Part shown: positions 29,255 to 38,648 of the stretch, one piece after another
How the letters are laid out: the number at the start of each line of letters is the position of its first letter
Position numbering within the stretch: the first letter of the stretch is position 1
Translations under genes and position numbers: made by a program
Notes under the pieces: generated by a model
What the model saw: only the letters and a program-made list of their open reading frames with translations
Databases searched by the model: none
Told to the model about the DNA's origin: nothing
NCBI RefSeq assembly: GCF_002863565.1
Contig: NZ_PGUW01000024.1
Span: forward strand, 124,001-188,000
DNA from: Bacillus sp. V5-8f
Lineage (GTDB): Bacteria; Bacillota; Bacilli; Bacillales; DSM-1321
Direction: 5' to 3'
Length of the DNA: 64,000 nt

Positions 29255-29382
29255 TTGATTACGCCCTTTTTTTTCTTCTTGTGCTGCTCGATGGTTTTTT
29301 ATAAGATTGATGTATAACACAAGATTCTCTCAGAGTTTTTGCTGGGGGACTTACCTGACCCTGAACACGGAGCTGATAAACT

Positions 29383-29844
29383 ATGAAATGCCCGTCCTGT
29401 CAATACAACGGAACGCGGGTATTGGATTCCCGTCCGGTCGATGAAAGCCGGTCCATCCGCCGCAGAAGAGAGTGTGAAGTTTGCGGATACCGATTTACCA
29501 CATTTGAAAAGGTAGAAGAAATTCCCCTTATCGTTGTGAAAAAAGAAGGTACCCGGGAAGAATTCAGCAGGGACAAAATTTTGCGTGGGTTGATTAGAGC
29601 GTGCGAAAAACGGCCGGTTGCATTGAAGGAATTGGAAAATATAACGAATTATGTCGAAAGAGAACTTAGGAATAACGGAATTTCCGAGATTAAGAGCGAC
29701 TATATCGGCGAAATGGTAATGGACAAGCTTGCTGAAGTGGATGAAGTCGCATATGTTCGGTTTGCCTCCGTATACCGCCAGTTTAAAGATATTAATGTAT
29801 TCATTGATGAATTGAAGGAATTGATTAATAAAGAAAGAAAGTAG
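29383..29844 (+). CDS. nrdR: Transcriptional repressor NrdR
   Basis: 153 residues. Zn-ribbon/ATP-cone repressor of ribonucleotide reductase genes. Zinc ligands Cys3, Cys6, Cys31 and Cys34 ([20 protein letters not shown]), then an ATP-cone from about 49 to 139 beginning [25 protein letters not shown] 29383 with a CGGAG motif 11 nt upstream. First gene of nrdR-dnaB-dnaI, linking dNTP supply to replication initiation as in B. subtilis (ytcG). Confidence 0.95.
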   Translation: MKCPSCQYNGTRVLDSRPVDESRSIRRRRECEVCGYRFTTFEKVEEIPLIVVKKEGTREEFSRDKILRGLIRACEKRPVALKELENITNYVERELRNNGISEIKSDYIGEMVMDKLAEVDEVAYVRFASVYRQFKDINVFIDELKELINKERK

Positions 29845-29845
29845 A

Positions 29846-29877
29846 GCTGAAGAATTAGATGCTTTGGCTCTTTTTTA
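29846..29877 (+). terminator. Weak terminator-like hairpin after nrdR
   Basis: Short stem AGAGC / GCTCT with a large loop and TTTTTT; probably only partial termination before dnaB. Confidence 0.4.
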
Positions 29878-30007
29878 GCTCTGCGGAATGGCCCGCGGCC
29901 AGAATATATTTTCGCTTACCTGTATGATTCAGCAAGGGAACATAAATGTATATACGTGCTTTTCATAGCTTCGCATGGGCAGTTTTTTAAAGAAAGGTTT
30001 GAAGAGT

Positions 30008-31429
30008 ATGACAAAGCATTGGCACGAATTGCTCCCTGTAGACAGATATTCCGTTTCGTCGGCAGGGCTGGTCCACGAGTATGACAGAAAAGTAATTACT
30101 TTATTATATCAGCCTTTGATTGGTCCGGTTTCCGTCAGTCTGTATATGACCCTTTGGAGTGAATTGGAAGAAAACAGGCTGTGGTCACAGTCCTCCCTCC
30201 ATTACAATTTGATGAACACGATGGGGCTAAAATTAGGCGATATTTTTCAAGCCAGAACAAAGCTTGAAGGAATCGGGCTTTTGAATGTCTATAAAAAGAA
30301 AACGGATGAAGAGAATCAGTTTCTCTATGAATTGCTTCCGCCGCTATCTCCTGAACAGTTTTTTACAGATGGAATGTTGAACATTTATCTGTACAAAAAA
30401 GTGGGGAAGGTGCAATTTGGACGGCTGAAAAAGTTTTTTTGCGATGCTGCAGTCCAGGTTGATGAATATAAGCCTGTTACCAAATCATTTACAGAGGTTT
30501 TTTCCTCAGATCATCTGGACTCGTTATATGTGACGGATGAAACTATGGAAGAATTGAAGCCTCAACAAAACTACAGGTTCATTGGCAGAGTGTCTGCGAA
30601 GGAGCTCGAGGGTTTTCAGAATACGTTCGATTTTGAATTGTTTTTTTCAGGGCTTCAGAATGCTCTTGTACCTAAGAAGGCTTTTACACCTAAGGTGATG
30701 GATACAATTGCTAAGCTATCATTTTTGTATGGGATTGATGTATTTCAGATGCAAAAGCTTGTCATGGGCTCTATGGATGCGGATGACCAAATAGATGAGG
30801 AAGAACTGCGCAAGGCTGCACGGGATTGGTACCAGATTGAATACCATAGCGGCATGCCCGCGCTAACTGACCGCATGCAACCCGCCATACACCTTACACC
30901 AATGGATGGGGAACCGGAAACAAAGGAAGAAATGTATATTCGTCAGCTTGAAACAGTGTCACCACGAGAACGTCTCATCCAGCTGTCAGGGGGTGGCGAG
31001 CCTTCAAAGTCTGATCTGCAGATCATTGAAGGGATCATGTTAAATCAAAACCTGAATCCCGGGGTAGTCAATGTCCTCATTGACTATGTTATGATCAAGA
31101 CAGATATGAAGCTGACAAAAGCCTACTGTGAAAAAATCGCGAGCCATTGGGCGCGTAAAAAAGTCGTTACTGTTAAAGATGCGATGGAACTTGCTAAGAG
31201 TGAGCACCGCCAATACCAGTCTTGGGCCACCGGGAAAAAGCAAAATAATACCTCGGCCAGAAAAGCGATCCGTACAGAAATCGTGCCGGACTGGATGAAG
31301 GATGAACAGAGTGTAAGATCCGGCGAAAACAAGAAAAACAAGGAAAATAAGGAAAACAAGGAAAATCCGGATGAAACTGATCTTGATGCATGGAAGCGGC
31401 AGATGGAGGATAGACTCAATAATCTCTAG
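30008..31429 (+). CDS. dnaB: Replication initiation and membrane attachment protein DnaB
   Basis: 473 residues. Bacillus DnaB acts with DnaD and DnaI to load the replicative helicase and to attach origins to the membrane. Two DnaB/DnaD-type helical domains: an N-terminal winged-helix part (LLPVDRYSVSSAGLVHEYDRK) and a C-terminal part with YVMIKTDMKLTKAYCEKIASHW. A Lys/Asn/Glu-rich low-complexity tail (KKNKENKENKENPDE) precedes the last helix. Start ATG 30008 gives the usual length; AAAGG and GAAGAG lie upstream. Same-strand with dnaI 19 nt downstream. Confidence 0.95.
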   Translation: MTKHWHELLPVDRYSVSSAGLVHEYDRKVITLLYQPLIGPVSVSLYMTLWSELEENRLWSQSSLHYNLMNTMGLKLGDIFQARTKLEGIGLLNVYKKKTDEENQFLYELLPPLSPEQFFTDGMLNIYLYKKVGKVQFGRLKKFFCDAAVQVDEYKPVTKSFTEVFSSDHLDSLYVTDETMEELKPQQNYRFIGRVSAKELEGFQNTFDFELFFSGLQNALVPKKAFTPKVMDTIAKLSFLYGIDVFQMQKLVMGSMDADDQIDEEELRKAARDWYQIEYHSGMPALTDRMQPAIHLTPMDGEPETKEEMYIRQLETVSPRERLIQLSGGGEPSKSDLQIIEGIMLNQNLNPGVVNVLIDYVMIKTDMKLTKAYCEKIASHWARKKVVTVKDAMELAKSEHRQYQSWATGKKQNNTSARKAIRTEIVPDWMKDEQSVRSGENKKNKENKENKENPDETDLDAWKRQMEDRLNNL

Positions 31430-31448
31430 ATGGGGGTGAAGTGTTCCT

Positions 31449-32387
31449 ATGCAAAAAATCAGCGATGCCTTGAATAAGCTGTCAAATAATAGTGATTTTC
31501 AGCGACGCTATGAGCATTTAAGAAATCAAGTCATGAATGATCAACAAATCAGACTTTTTCTAAATGAGAATAGTTCACGCATTACAAAGGAAATGGTAGA
31601 AAAAAGCTTAATGAAGCTGTATGAATTCTCGTCGCAAAGCAAAAATTGCAAAGTATGTCCGGGACTTGATGGTTGTATCAATATGATGCAGGGATATCAC
31701 CCGAAACTTGTAATCCAGGGGAATTCAATCGACTTGCAATATGAAGTTTGTCCACGTAAAAGGATCGATGACCAAAAAAGAACACATGAAAAATTAATCC
31801 AGAGCCTGTATATACCAAAAGACATTCTTTCTGCCTCGTTAAGGGATTTCTACCAGAATGGAACAACCGGAGGCCGTAGAGAAGCAATTGAAAAAGCCAC
31901 TTCATTTGTCGAAGGTTACGTACAGGGCAAGAAGGAAAAAGGGCTTTATTTGTATGGCAGCTTTGGTGTAGGAAAAACATATTTGCTTGGGGCGATAGCC
32001 AATAAGCTTGCAGATAAACAAATTTCATCTTTAATTATATATGTCCCTGATTTTATAAGGGAAATCAAATCAGCCATCAGCGATAACACGCTGAATGACA
32101 AAATCGATATGGCGAAAAAGGCTCCTATCCTTATGCTCGACGATTTTGGTGCGGAAACGGTTAGCAGTTGGGCGAGGGATGAAGTAATGGGGCCAATTCT
32201 CCAATTCCGTATGCTGGAAGACCTTCCAACCTTTTTTACATCCAATTTCGATTTTGACGGCCTGCAAAATCATTTGACCTTTTCCCAACGTGGAGAAAAA
32301 GAGGAAGTGAAGGCCGCACGGATTATGGAACGAATTAAATATTTGGCTGAACCGTTGCGGCTTTCGGGTGAAAACCGCCGCCGGTAA
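31449..32387 (+). CDS. dnaI: Helicase loader DnaI
   Basis: 312 residues. AAA+ loader that delivers the DnaC helicase to the origin. N-terminal zinc-binding helicase-interaction domain with CKVCPGLDGC and a later Cys in VCPRKR (about 70-103), then the AAA+ core: Walker A GSFGVGKTYLLGA near 170, Walker B ILMLDDFGAE, and a sensor region FFTSNFDFDGL. ATG follows GGGGGTGAAG. Ends the operon. Confidence 0.96.
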   Translation: MQKISDALNKLSNNSDFQRRYEHLRNQVMNDQQIRLFLNENSSRITKEMVEKSLMKLYEFSSQSKNCKVCPGLDGCINMMQGYHPKLVIQGNSIDLQYEVCPRKRIDDQKRTHEKLIQSLYIPKDILSASLRDFYQNGTTGGRREAIEKATSFVEGYVQGKKEKGLYLYGSFGVGKTYLLGAIANKLADKQISSLIIYVPDFIREIKSAISDNTLNDKIDMAKKAPILMLDDFGAETVSSWARDEVMGPILQFRMLEDLPTFFTSNFDFDGLQNHLTFSQRGEKEEVKAARIMERIKYLAEPLRLSGENRRR

Positions 32388-32395
32388 AAAAAGAA

Positions 32396-32427
32396 AGGCG
32401 CCTTTATTCGAAAAAGGCGCTTTTTGC
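32396..32427 (+). terminator. Terminator after dnaI
   Basis: GCGCCTTT - loop ATTCG - AAAAAGGCGC followed by TTTTT. Confidence 0.85.
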
Positions 32428-32509
32428 TGTGGGAAAACCAGTTAGCTTTGCTTCTAAACCATAAGATAACCCCATATACATATCAATAGGACAGGGTTTA
32501 GGGGGGGTA

Positions 32510-33367
32510 TTGTTGGTTTATATCCATTTTCAATCGGAATCGGAAGCACGGAAGCTGCTTGAATACGTTTCTGTCCACCCATTTGGGACAGAACTCGATA
32601 AATATATACATTTCAATCCTGAACAAGGTTTATTCATTACGTTAAACGACAATAATTTGCCAAATCTTTCATCTTTATTAAGTGATGTACTTTATTCTTT
32701 TTTATTGGAGGATAAACTACCGTCCTGGCTTGAATCGATTTTACGGAATAAATTTTTTTACCGGGAGCAAGAAGAAATAGATGCGATTATTGAGATTGCC
32801 TGTTCGATTATAGAGGGGGAAAGGGATGGAGACAGACTCCAAGTGTTTGAACGGGAAAAGCAGGTCATTCATGAAGGGATCCGATCCTTTATTTCCGATA
32901 GAATTTCATTTTCATTTGATTCATTTGCAACCTTCCGCCTTAAGTCATTCTATGATTCCCTTATTACCTATGTAGAAGCCGCAATTGATGAATATAAGCT
33001 CGAACAGGATTATCAAAGCTTTATCGCTATGCTAAGGGATTTTCTGTATAAGCGCGAGCCGAAAATGGACATTCTCCATCTGCTGCATCATAACGGATTC
33101 CATTTTTTTGATGATAGCTATAAAAAACTTGATAAAGGCGAAATTTTAAAGATGATAGACCGTAAATTTCTTGCACAGAACCCGGTTTATATTGACCGGT
33201 CGGCCCTTGCGCCGCTTATATCAATTGCGCCTAAGCATCTTTTTCTATACACCGACGTATTAGAAGAAGGACTGGTGCATACCATTACTAGAATTTTTGA
33301 AGAAAGAACCATTATCCGGCCTTTGACCGCCTTTGACCGAGTTTCAGCCGTTAAAGAGAAGACTTGA
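32510..33367 (+). CDS. ytxC: YtxC-like sporulation protein
   Basis: 285 residues, acidic and predicted mostly helical, without signal peptide. The sequence IHFQSESEARKLLEYV at the start and LHLLHHNGFHFFDDSYKKL, plus the position between dnaI and thrS, identify the YtxC family, a putative sporulation protein of unknown activity. The start is a TTG, either at 32510 or at 32513; a seven-G run at 32501-32507 is the only ribosome-binding candidate and fits 32513 slightly better. Confidence 0.85.
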   Translation: MLVYIHFQSESEARKLLEYVSVHPFGTELDKYIHFNPEQGLFITLNDNNLPNLSSLLSDVLYSFLLEDKLPSWLESILRNKFFYREQEEIDAIIEIACSIIEGERDGDRLQVFEREKQVIHEGIRSFISDRISFSFDSFATFRLKSFYDSLITYVEAAIDEYKLEQDYQSFIAMLRDFLYKREPKMDILHLLHHNGFHFFDDSYKKLDKGEILKMIDRKFLAQNPVYIDRSALAPLISIAPKHLFLYTDVLEEGLVHTITRIFEERTIIRPLTAFDRVSAVKEKT

Positions 33368-33426
33368 CAAGATTAATATACTTCAGACCCGTTTGTATAG
33401 CCCTCGACATTTCCGCTAAATAGAGC

Positions 33427-33455
33427 TTGATTTTAAGTACATAACATTTTATAAT
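33427..33455 (+). promoter_or_regulatory. thrS promoter
   Basis: TTGATT (33427-33432), 17-nt spacer, TATAAT (33450-33455), immediately before the T-box leader. Confidence 0.8.
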
Positions 33456-33479
33456 ACCCTACATACTATAAAACATATT

Positions 33480-33752
33480 TATGTCAAAAAGTAATGATGA
33501 GGACATGGGTATTCTAAAAGCGGTTTCCAGAGAGGGAAGACAGGGCTGAAAGCTTCCCAACACGGTTAGAACACTTACCACCTCTAAACTTCAGCTATGA
33601 AAGATTTGGTCGAGTATTGGCTGACGGGACAACTGCCGTTATTAGTTACGAGTGTCATTTTGCTGCGAAGGTGAAATGAAACGAGGGTGGAACCGCGGGT
33701 TTAAGATCATTACAAAGCTCGTCCCTGTTTATTACAGGGGCGGGCTTTTTCT
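33480..33752 (+). promoter_or_regulatory. T-box leader of thrS
   Basis: tRNA-sensing leader that allows thrS transcription when uncharged tRNA-Thr accumulates. The T-box core GAGGGTGGAACCGCG is at 33683-33697; a terminator GCTCGTCCCTGT / ACAGGGGCGGGC with T run occupies 33717-33752. Stem I lies in 33500-33600; the codon ACT at 33573-33575, within the GAACACTTACC stretch, is a plausible Thr specifier. Confidence 0.93.
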
Positions 33753-33828
33753 ATTTTTCAGAAGACTCCTTTGCCCCTGGCAATTGTATTACATCAGATT
33801 ATTAAAGAAAACAAAGGAGTGAACCTGT

Positions 33829-35766
33829 ATGTCTGACATGATCAAAGTGACTTTTCCTGACGGGGCGGTAAAGGAGTTTCCGAAAGGTACGACAACAGAA
33901 GAAATTGCTGCCTCTATCAGCCCAGGATTAAAGAAAAAATCAATAGCAGGAAAATTTAATGGTGTGTTATATGATTTAAAGCGGCCAGTTGAAAGTGATG
34001 GCCCGATTGAAATCATCACCCAAGACAGCGGGGAAGCGCTGGAGATCCTGCGCCACAGTACAGCCCACCTTATGGCGCAAGCGATCAAACGCTTATATAA
34101 AAACGCGAAATTTGGCGTAGGCCCGGTGATTGAGGGTGGATTCTATTATGATGTTGACCTTGAAGAGTCGCTTACTCCTGAAGACCTGCCGAAAATCGAA
34201 AAGGAAATGAAAAAAATTGTTAACGAAAACCTGGATGTGGTCCGGGTTGAAGTTAGCCGTAATGAGGCTGTCGACCGGTTCAAAGAAATTGGTGACGAAT
34301 ATAAGCTGGAATTAATTGAGGCCATTCCGTCTGCTGAACAGGTAACCATATACGAGCAGGGAGAATTTTTTGACCTTTGCCGCGGCATCCATGTGCCATC
34401 AACAGGCAAAATCAAAGAATTCAAGTTGATGAGCATCGCCGGCGCCTATTGGAGAGGCGACAGCAACAACAAAATGCTGCAAAGAATTTACGGGACTGCC
34501 TTCTTCAAGAAAGAAGATTTAGCTGAACACCTGCGTCTTCTTGAGGAAGCAAAAGAACGTGATCACCGAAAGCTTGGGAAAGAACTAAACCTCTTCACAA
34601 GCTCTCAATTAGTTGGGCAGGGAATGCCGTTATGGTTGCCTAAAGGTGCAACAATCCGCCGAGTGATCGAACGCTATATTGTTGATAAAGAAGAACGTTT
34701 AGGCTATAACCATGTTTATACACCAATCATGGGAAGTGTTGATCTATATAAAACATCCGGCCACTGGGATCATTATCATGAGGACATGTTTCCTGTCATG
34801 GACATGGATAATGAACAGCTTGTCTTGCGCCCGATGAACTGTCCGCACCACATGATGATATACAAAAACAGCATTCACAGCTACCGCGAGCTTCCAATCC
34901 GGATTGCCGAGCTTGGGACCATGCACCGCTATGAAATGTCAGGGGCTCTTTCCGGCCTGCAGCGTGTACGAGGCATGACCTTGAATGATGCCCATATCTT
35001 TGTTCGCCCTGACCAGATCAAGGAAGAGTTCAAGCGCGTTGTGAACCTTATACTTGCTGTATATAAAGACTTTAACATAAGTGACTATTCTTTCCGCCTG
35101 TCTTACCGTGACCCGCAGGATACTGAAAAGTACTTTGATGACGATGCGATGTGGGAAAAAGCTCAGGGTATGCTTAAGGGAGCAATGGATGAACTTGGCC
35201 TTGATTATTTCGAGGCAGAGGGTGAAGCGGCATTCTATGGTCCAAAGCTTGATGTACAGGTACGTACAGCATTAGGAAAAGACGAAACTCTTTCAACGGT
35301 CCAACTTGATTTCTTATTGCCTGAACGCTTTGATTTAAGTTATGTAGGGGAAGATGGAAAACCTCACCGCCCGGTCGTTATCCACCGCGGAGTTGTATCG
35401 ACAATGGAACGTTTTGTCGCATTCTTGATTGAAGAATATAAAGGTGCTTTCCCAACATGGCTTGCACCTGTCCAAGTTCAGGTTATCCCGGTATCCCCTG
35501 AGGTCCATCTGAATTATGCAAAGGAAGTCCAGGAAAAGCTCCAGGCTGAAGGATTCCGTGTCGAACTTGACCAGCGGGATGAAAAAATTGGCTATAAGAT
35601 TCGTGAAGCACAAATGCAGAAGATTCCTTATATGCTTGTGGTTGGAGACAATGAAATCCAAGAGGGCAGTGTCAATGTCCGTAAATATGGAGAACAAAAA
35701 TCAGAAACGATTTCATTTGAAGAGTTTATGAGTTCTCTTACAGAAGAAGTTAAATTAAATAAATAA
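33829..35766 (+). CDS. thrS: Threonyl-tRNA synthetase
   Basis: 645 residues. Domains in order: N-terminal TGS ([15 protein letters not shown]), editing/SAD domain with [10 protein letters not shown] and [10 protein letters not shown], class II catalytic core (motif 2 with [12 protein letters not shown], zinc-binding [10 protein letters not shown], motif 3 [11 protein letters not shown]), and the C-terminal anticodon-binding domain. The editing histidines HxxxH are present, so mischarged Ser can be cleared. ATG follows AAAGGAGTGAACC. Controlled by the T-box upstream. Confidence 0.97.
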   Translation: MSDMIKVTFPDGAVKEFPKGTTTEEIAASISPGLKKKSIAGKFNGVLYDLKRPVESDGPIEIITQDSGEALEILRHSTAHLMAQAIKRLYKNAKFGVGPVIEGGFYYDVDLEESLTPEDLPKIEKEMKKIVNENLDVVRVEVSRNEAVDRFKEIGDEYKLELIEAIPSAEQVTIYEQGEFFDLCRGIHVPSTGKIKEFKLMSIAGAYWRGDSNNKMLQRIYGTAFFKKEDLAEHLRLLEEAKERDHRKLGKELNLFTSSQLVGQGMPLWLPKGATIRRVIERYIVDKEERLGYNHVYTPIMGSVDLYKTSGHWDHYHEDMFPVMDMDNEQLVLRPMNCPHHMMIYKNSIHSYRELPIRIAELGTMHRYEMSGALSGLQRVRGMTLNDAHIFVRPDQIKEEFKRVVNLILAVYKDFNISDYSFRLSYRDPQDTEKYFDDDAMWEKAQGMLKGAMDELGLDYFEAEGEAAFYGPKLDVQVRTALGKDETLSTVQLDFLLPERFDLSYVGEDGKPHRPVVIHRGVVSTMERFVAFLIEEYKGAFPTWLAPVQVQVIPVSPEVHLNYAKEVQEKLQAEGFRVELDQRDEKIGYKIREAQMQKIPYMLVVGDNEIQEGSVNVRKYGEQKSETISFEEFMSSLTEEVKLNK

Positions 35767-35769
35767 CCA

Positions 35770-35813
35770 TAAAGAGGGGGGCATCCAATAAAATGGGTGT
35801 CTCCTTTATTTTG
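35770..35813 (+). terminator. Terminator after thrS
   Basis: AAAGAGGGGGGCATCC / GGGTGTCTCCTTT followed by ATTTT. Confidence 0.8.
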
Positions 35814-35908
35814 GGAGAAAAATATATGTCAAAAAACATGAAAAAGATATTGCAAATCCTTTTTAATTTTGATAATATAATTTTTGTTGTGAAAAACAAT
35901 TAATATGT

Positions 35909-35937
35909 TTGACATGCATTCGTGGTTATGATATATT
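35909..35937 (+). promoter_or_regulatory. infC operon promoter
   Basis: TTGACA (35909-35914), 17-nt spacer, TATATT (35932-35937). Confidence 0.88.
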
Positions 35938-35944
35938 TTGTTAG

Positions 35945-36098
35945 GTGAATTGAATACGTGTTTAAGGAAAAGAAGAAGCACCCGCTTCTCACCTGGTTGA
36001 CGCTCATAAATTGCAGTTGGCAGGTCCATGATTTGATTATTTGGATTTATTCTACTTAGTCTATTATGTGTGGGTGTTTAAGGCATCCACACTTTTTT
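35945..36098 (+). promoter_or_regulatory. L20 leader with terminator (infC-rpmI-rplT autoregulation)
   Basis: Leader following the infC promoter. The segment AGAAGCACCCGCTTCTCACC and the later GTTGGCAGG stretch resemble the ribosomal-protein L20 leader of Bacillus, where L20 binds its own mRNA and promotes termination. A clean terminator GTGTGGGTG / CATCCACAC plus T run closes it at 36068-36098, 111 nt before infC. Confidence 0.88.
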
Positions 36099-36208
36099 AT
36101 TGCTTAAATGATTAGTGCAGCCGATATCATGGTGAGTAAGTTTGGATGATGTACTGCAGAAATTTTCCCCAACGTGTATTCGTTAAATAACCTTGGAGGT
36201 GGCTAACT

Positions 36209-36724
36209 ATTAGCAAAGACATGATGGTAAACGAGGGTATCCGTGCCCGTGAACTTCGTCTAATTGACCAAAACGGCGAACAGCTGGGAATTAAAACGAA
36301 ATTCGAGGCACTCGATATTGCCGCTCGTGCAAATCTTGATTTAGTTGTAGTTGCTGCAAACGCAAAGCCTCCGGTAGCCCGTATCATGGACTACGGAAAA
36401 TTCCGTTTTGAGCAGCAAAAGAAAGACAAAGAATCACGCAAGAACCAAAAGATCATTAGTTTGAAAGAGGTTCGATTGAGCCCGACAATTGATGAACATG
36501 ATTTCAATACAAAGCTTCGCAATGCGATCAAGTTCCTTGAAAAAGGGGATAAAGTGAAAGCTTCCATCCGCTTCAAAGGGCGCGCGATCACGCATAAAGA
36601 AATCGGCCAGCGCGTATTGGACCGTTTTTCCGAAGCATGTAAAGAAGTAGCGACAATTGAAACCCATCCAAAAATGGATGGCCGCAGCATGTTCTTGATT
36701 CTAGCACCGAAAAACGACAAGTAA
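36209..36724 (+). CDS. infC: Translation initiation factor IF-3 (ATT start)
   Basis: 171 residues. Prevents premature 50S joining and proofreads the initiator tRNA. N-domain [19 protein letters not shown], linker, and C-domain with [18 protein letters not shown] and [13 protein letters not shown]. The start is the rare ATT at 36209: GGAGGTGG is 6 nt upstream and the residues SKDM match other InfC N-termini. The ATG at 36221 would truncate the conserved start and lacks spacing. ATT starts are an infC hallmark and serve autoregulation in E. coli. Confidence 0.95.
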   Translation: MSKDMMVNEGIRARELRLIDQNGEQLGIKTKFEALDIAARANLDLVVVAANAKPPVARIMDYGKFRFEQQKKDKESRKNQKIISLKEVRLSPTIDEHDFNTKLRNAIKFLEKGDKVKASIRFKGRAITHKEIGQRVLDRFSEACKEVATIETHPKMDGRSMFLILAPKNDK

Positions 36725-36746
36725 TCGTAATGAGGAGGAATACCTT

Positions 36747-36947
36747 ATGCCTAAAATGAAAACTCACCGCGGAGCTGCAAAGCGCTTCAAGAAAACTGGA
36801 TCTGGCAAGCTTAAGCGTTCACACGCATACACTAGCCACTTATTTGCAAACAAATCCACTAAAGCTAAGCGCAAGCTTCGCAAAGCAAGCCTTGTAAGCA
36901 AAGGCGACTTCAAACGCATTCGCCACTTGTTAGACAATATTAAGTAA
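36747..36947 (+). CDS. rpmI: 50S ribosomal protein L35
   Basis: 66 residues, strongly basic, starting [20 protein letters not shown] as in all L35. Binds 23S rRNA near the exit-tunnel side of the large subunit. ATG with GAGGAGGAATACC upstream; middle gene of infC-rpmI-rplT. Confidence 0.98.
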   Translation: MPKMKTHRGAAKRFKKTGSGKLKRSHAYTSHLFANKSTKAKRKLRKASLVSKGDFKRIRHLLDNIK

Positions 36948-36983
36948 TATCGACTTCATCGATTTATATAGGAGGGAAACAAC

Positions 36984-37343
36984 ATGCCACGTGTAAAAGG
37001 CGGTACTGTTACTCGCAAACGTCGTAAAAAAGTTCTTAAATTAGCTAAAGGTTATTATGGTTCCAAACATACATTATATAAAGTTGCCAACCAGCAGGTA
37101 ATGAAATCCTTGCAATATGCATTCCGCGATCGTCGCCAGAAAAAGCGCGACTTCCGCAAGCTGTGGATCACTCGTATCAACGCAGCTGCTCGTATCAACG
37201 GTCTTTCTTACAGCCGTTTAATGCATGGTTTGAAGCTTGCAGGCATCGATGTAAACCGTAAAATGCTAGCTGAACTTGCAATTGCTGATGAGCAAGCATT
37301 TGCGCAATTGGCTACTGCAGCTAAACAACAATTAGATAAATAA
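36984..37343 (+). CDS. rplT: 50S ribosomal protein L20
   Basis: 119 residues, basic; begins [20 protein letters not shown] and ends with the globular [16 protein letters not shown] region (seen here as [17 protein letters not shown]). Needed for early 50S assembly and acts as repressor of its own operon through the leader at 35945-36098. ATG with AGGAGGGAAACAAC upstream. Confidence 0.98.
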   Translation: MPRVKGGTVTRKRRKKVLKLAKGYYGSKHTLYKVANQQVMKSLQYAFRDRRQKKRDFRKLWITRINAAARINGLSYSRLMHGLKLAGIDVNRKMLAELAIADEQAFAQLATAAKQQLDK

Positions 37344-37385
37344 GATAAGCGAAGGCGCGCGTAAGGCGCCGGAACTTAACTTGTT

Positions 37386-37422
37386 AAAAAGCCATTCTCG
37401 AGTCGTTTGAGGATGGCTTTTT
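37386..37422 (+). terminator. Terminator after rplT
   Basis: AAAAAGCCATTCTC / GAGGATGGCTTTTT. Confidence 0.93.
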
Positions 37423-37450
37423 ACATATATCTAGGGAAAGGAAGATCAGT

Positions 37451-37714
37451 GTGCCATCTTTACTCATGCTATATTTATTTATTATCAATCTGATTGCTTT
37501 TATAACGATGAAACGAGATAAGGACAAAGCGATAAAACAGCAATATCGAATCAGTGAAAACACGCTCTGGCTGCTGGCGGTCCTTGGCGGGGCCATAGGC
37601 GCAACAGCGGGAATGTTCCAGTTCCGCCATAAGACCAGGCACCTCAGTTTTAGAATCGGCTTTCCTTTACTGATGATGATTCAGCTGGTTTTGGTGATTT
37701 ATTTGCTTACCTGA
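37451..37714 (+). CDS. ysdA: DUF1294 family membrane protein (YsdA)
   Basis: 87 residues, three hydrophobic segments (about 3-20, 37-52, 66-86). The motif RISENTLWLLAVLGGAIGATAGMFQFRHKTRH is the DUF1294 core, here quoted in part as FRHKTRH. Function unknown. GTG start with GGAAAGGAAGATC upstream. Position after rplT is conserved in Bacillus. Confidence 0.9.
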   Translation: MPSLLMLYLFIINLIAFITMKRDKDKAIKQQYRISENTLWLLAVLGGAIGATAGMFQFRHKTRHLSFRIGFPLLMMIQLVLVIYLLT

Positions 37715-37727
37715 GAGTCAGGGAAGG

Positions 37728-37815
37728 GAAATATCCCTCATCGGGGGATGAAAGACATTTTCAAGTAGTTGAGAAGGAAAAATGTCCCCCATCAGGGATG
37801 TGAGGTCATTTTCAA
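37728..37815. repeat. Two imperfect direct repeats between ysdA and the TVP38 gene
   Basis: Copy A (37728-37764) and copy B (37777-37815) share GAAA.ATGTCCC.CATC..GGATG.....CATTTTCAA in order, with small indels. Non-coding in all frames. The CATTTTCAA end is identical in both. They may be remnants of a short mobile or regulatory repeat. Confidence 0.65.
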
Positions 37816-37951
37816 ACGCAACTTCACATCTGTCTTCGCCTTTATATAGCTCGCCAAACTGCGAGTTTTCAATTCTAACCGTCATATATGCTTCTGCTGC
37901 TGTATATGCTTGTAATAGCTTCTAGCGGCGGCATCATAGAGGAGGAATACC

Positions 37952-38517
37952 ATGAATGAAGAGCTTTCATTTCTACTGGGAGTCATTGGAGCGGGAAGCG
38001 TGTTCGCACCATTCATTTTCATCCTGTTTCATCTGTTGAGGCAATTCTTATTTATTCCGGTTGCAGTTGTTTGCGTAGCTGGCGGTATTCTTTTCGGACC
38101 CACTGCCGGGACAGTGTATTCGATTATGGGCCTGACTTTGGCAAGCTTCATATTTTTCTTTATGATCAATAGGTTTCCAAAGATGCTGGAACGTCTTTTG
38201 AACCTAAAAAACTGTTTGGAAATCGAAATCTCAATGTTCCACAAATTACTATACTGCGTTTAATTCCATTTATCCATTATCATTTGTTGTCCCTTTGTTT
38301 AATGGAAAACAAGAAGGGATTTAAAGATTACGCATACTATTCATTTTTAACGAACATTCCTCTTGCTTTTTTTTATACGGTGTTTGGCAGTTATATTTCC
38401 GCATTTAGTCCATCAATGGCGTTAATTCTTGTGGTTTCTTTGTCAGTCTTGATTTATCTGTTAAGGGAAAAATATACCGTGATAACATGGAGAGAATTTT
38501 TCCAGGCAGGGGAATAG
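37952..38517 (+). pseudogene. TVP38/TMEM64-family membrane protein, single-base frameshift
   Basis: The first part reads MNEELSFLLGVIGAGSVFAP ... GGILFGPTAGTVYSIMGL; the second resumes one frame later as NVPQITILRLIPFIHYHLLS ... GFKDYAYYSFLTNIPLAF. The join is at the A6 run 38206-38211; one more A would restore a continuous 188-residue protein with the SNARE-associated (VTT) signature. TVP38-like proteins are multi-pass membrane proteins of uncertain role. ATG with AGAGGAGGAATACC upstream. Could be a real slip in a homopolymer, phase variation, or a base-calling error. Confidence 0.85.
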
Positions 38518-38520
38518 AAT

Positions 38521-38557
38521 ATGAACGCTTGGAATTTGAAAAATCCAAGCGTTTTTT
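38521..38557 (+). terminator. Terminator after the TVP38 gene
   Basis: AACGCTTGGA - loop - TCCAAGCGTT followed by TTTTA. Confidence 0.9.
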
Positions 38558-38648
38558 ATTGCCTTAATAGAATGCTTTTTGCTAACGTTTTCTATAGGTA
38601 CCAGATGTTTGTTATAATTTCAGGAGAGAAAATAAAGGTAGTGAATGA

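Noticed and set aside
35845..36029. Minus-strand frame opposite the infC promoter and L20 leader
   Set aside because: Overlaps a well-supported promoter and leader RNA; composition is that of a complement artefact.
37728..37815. CRISPR-like array
   Set aside because: Only two imperfect copies with one 12-nt gap; no spacer-repeat periodicity and no cas genes in the window.
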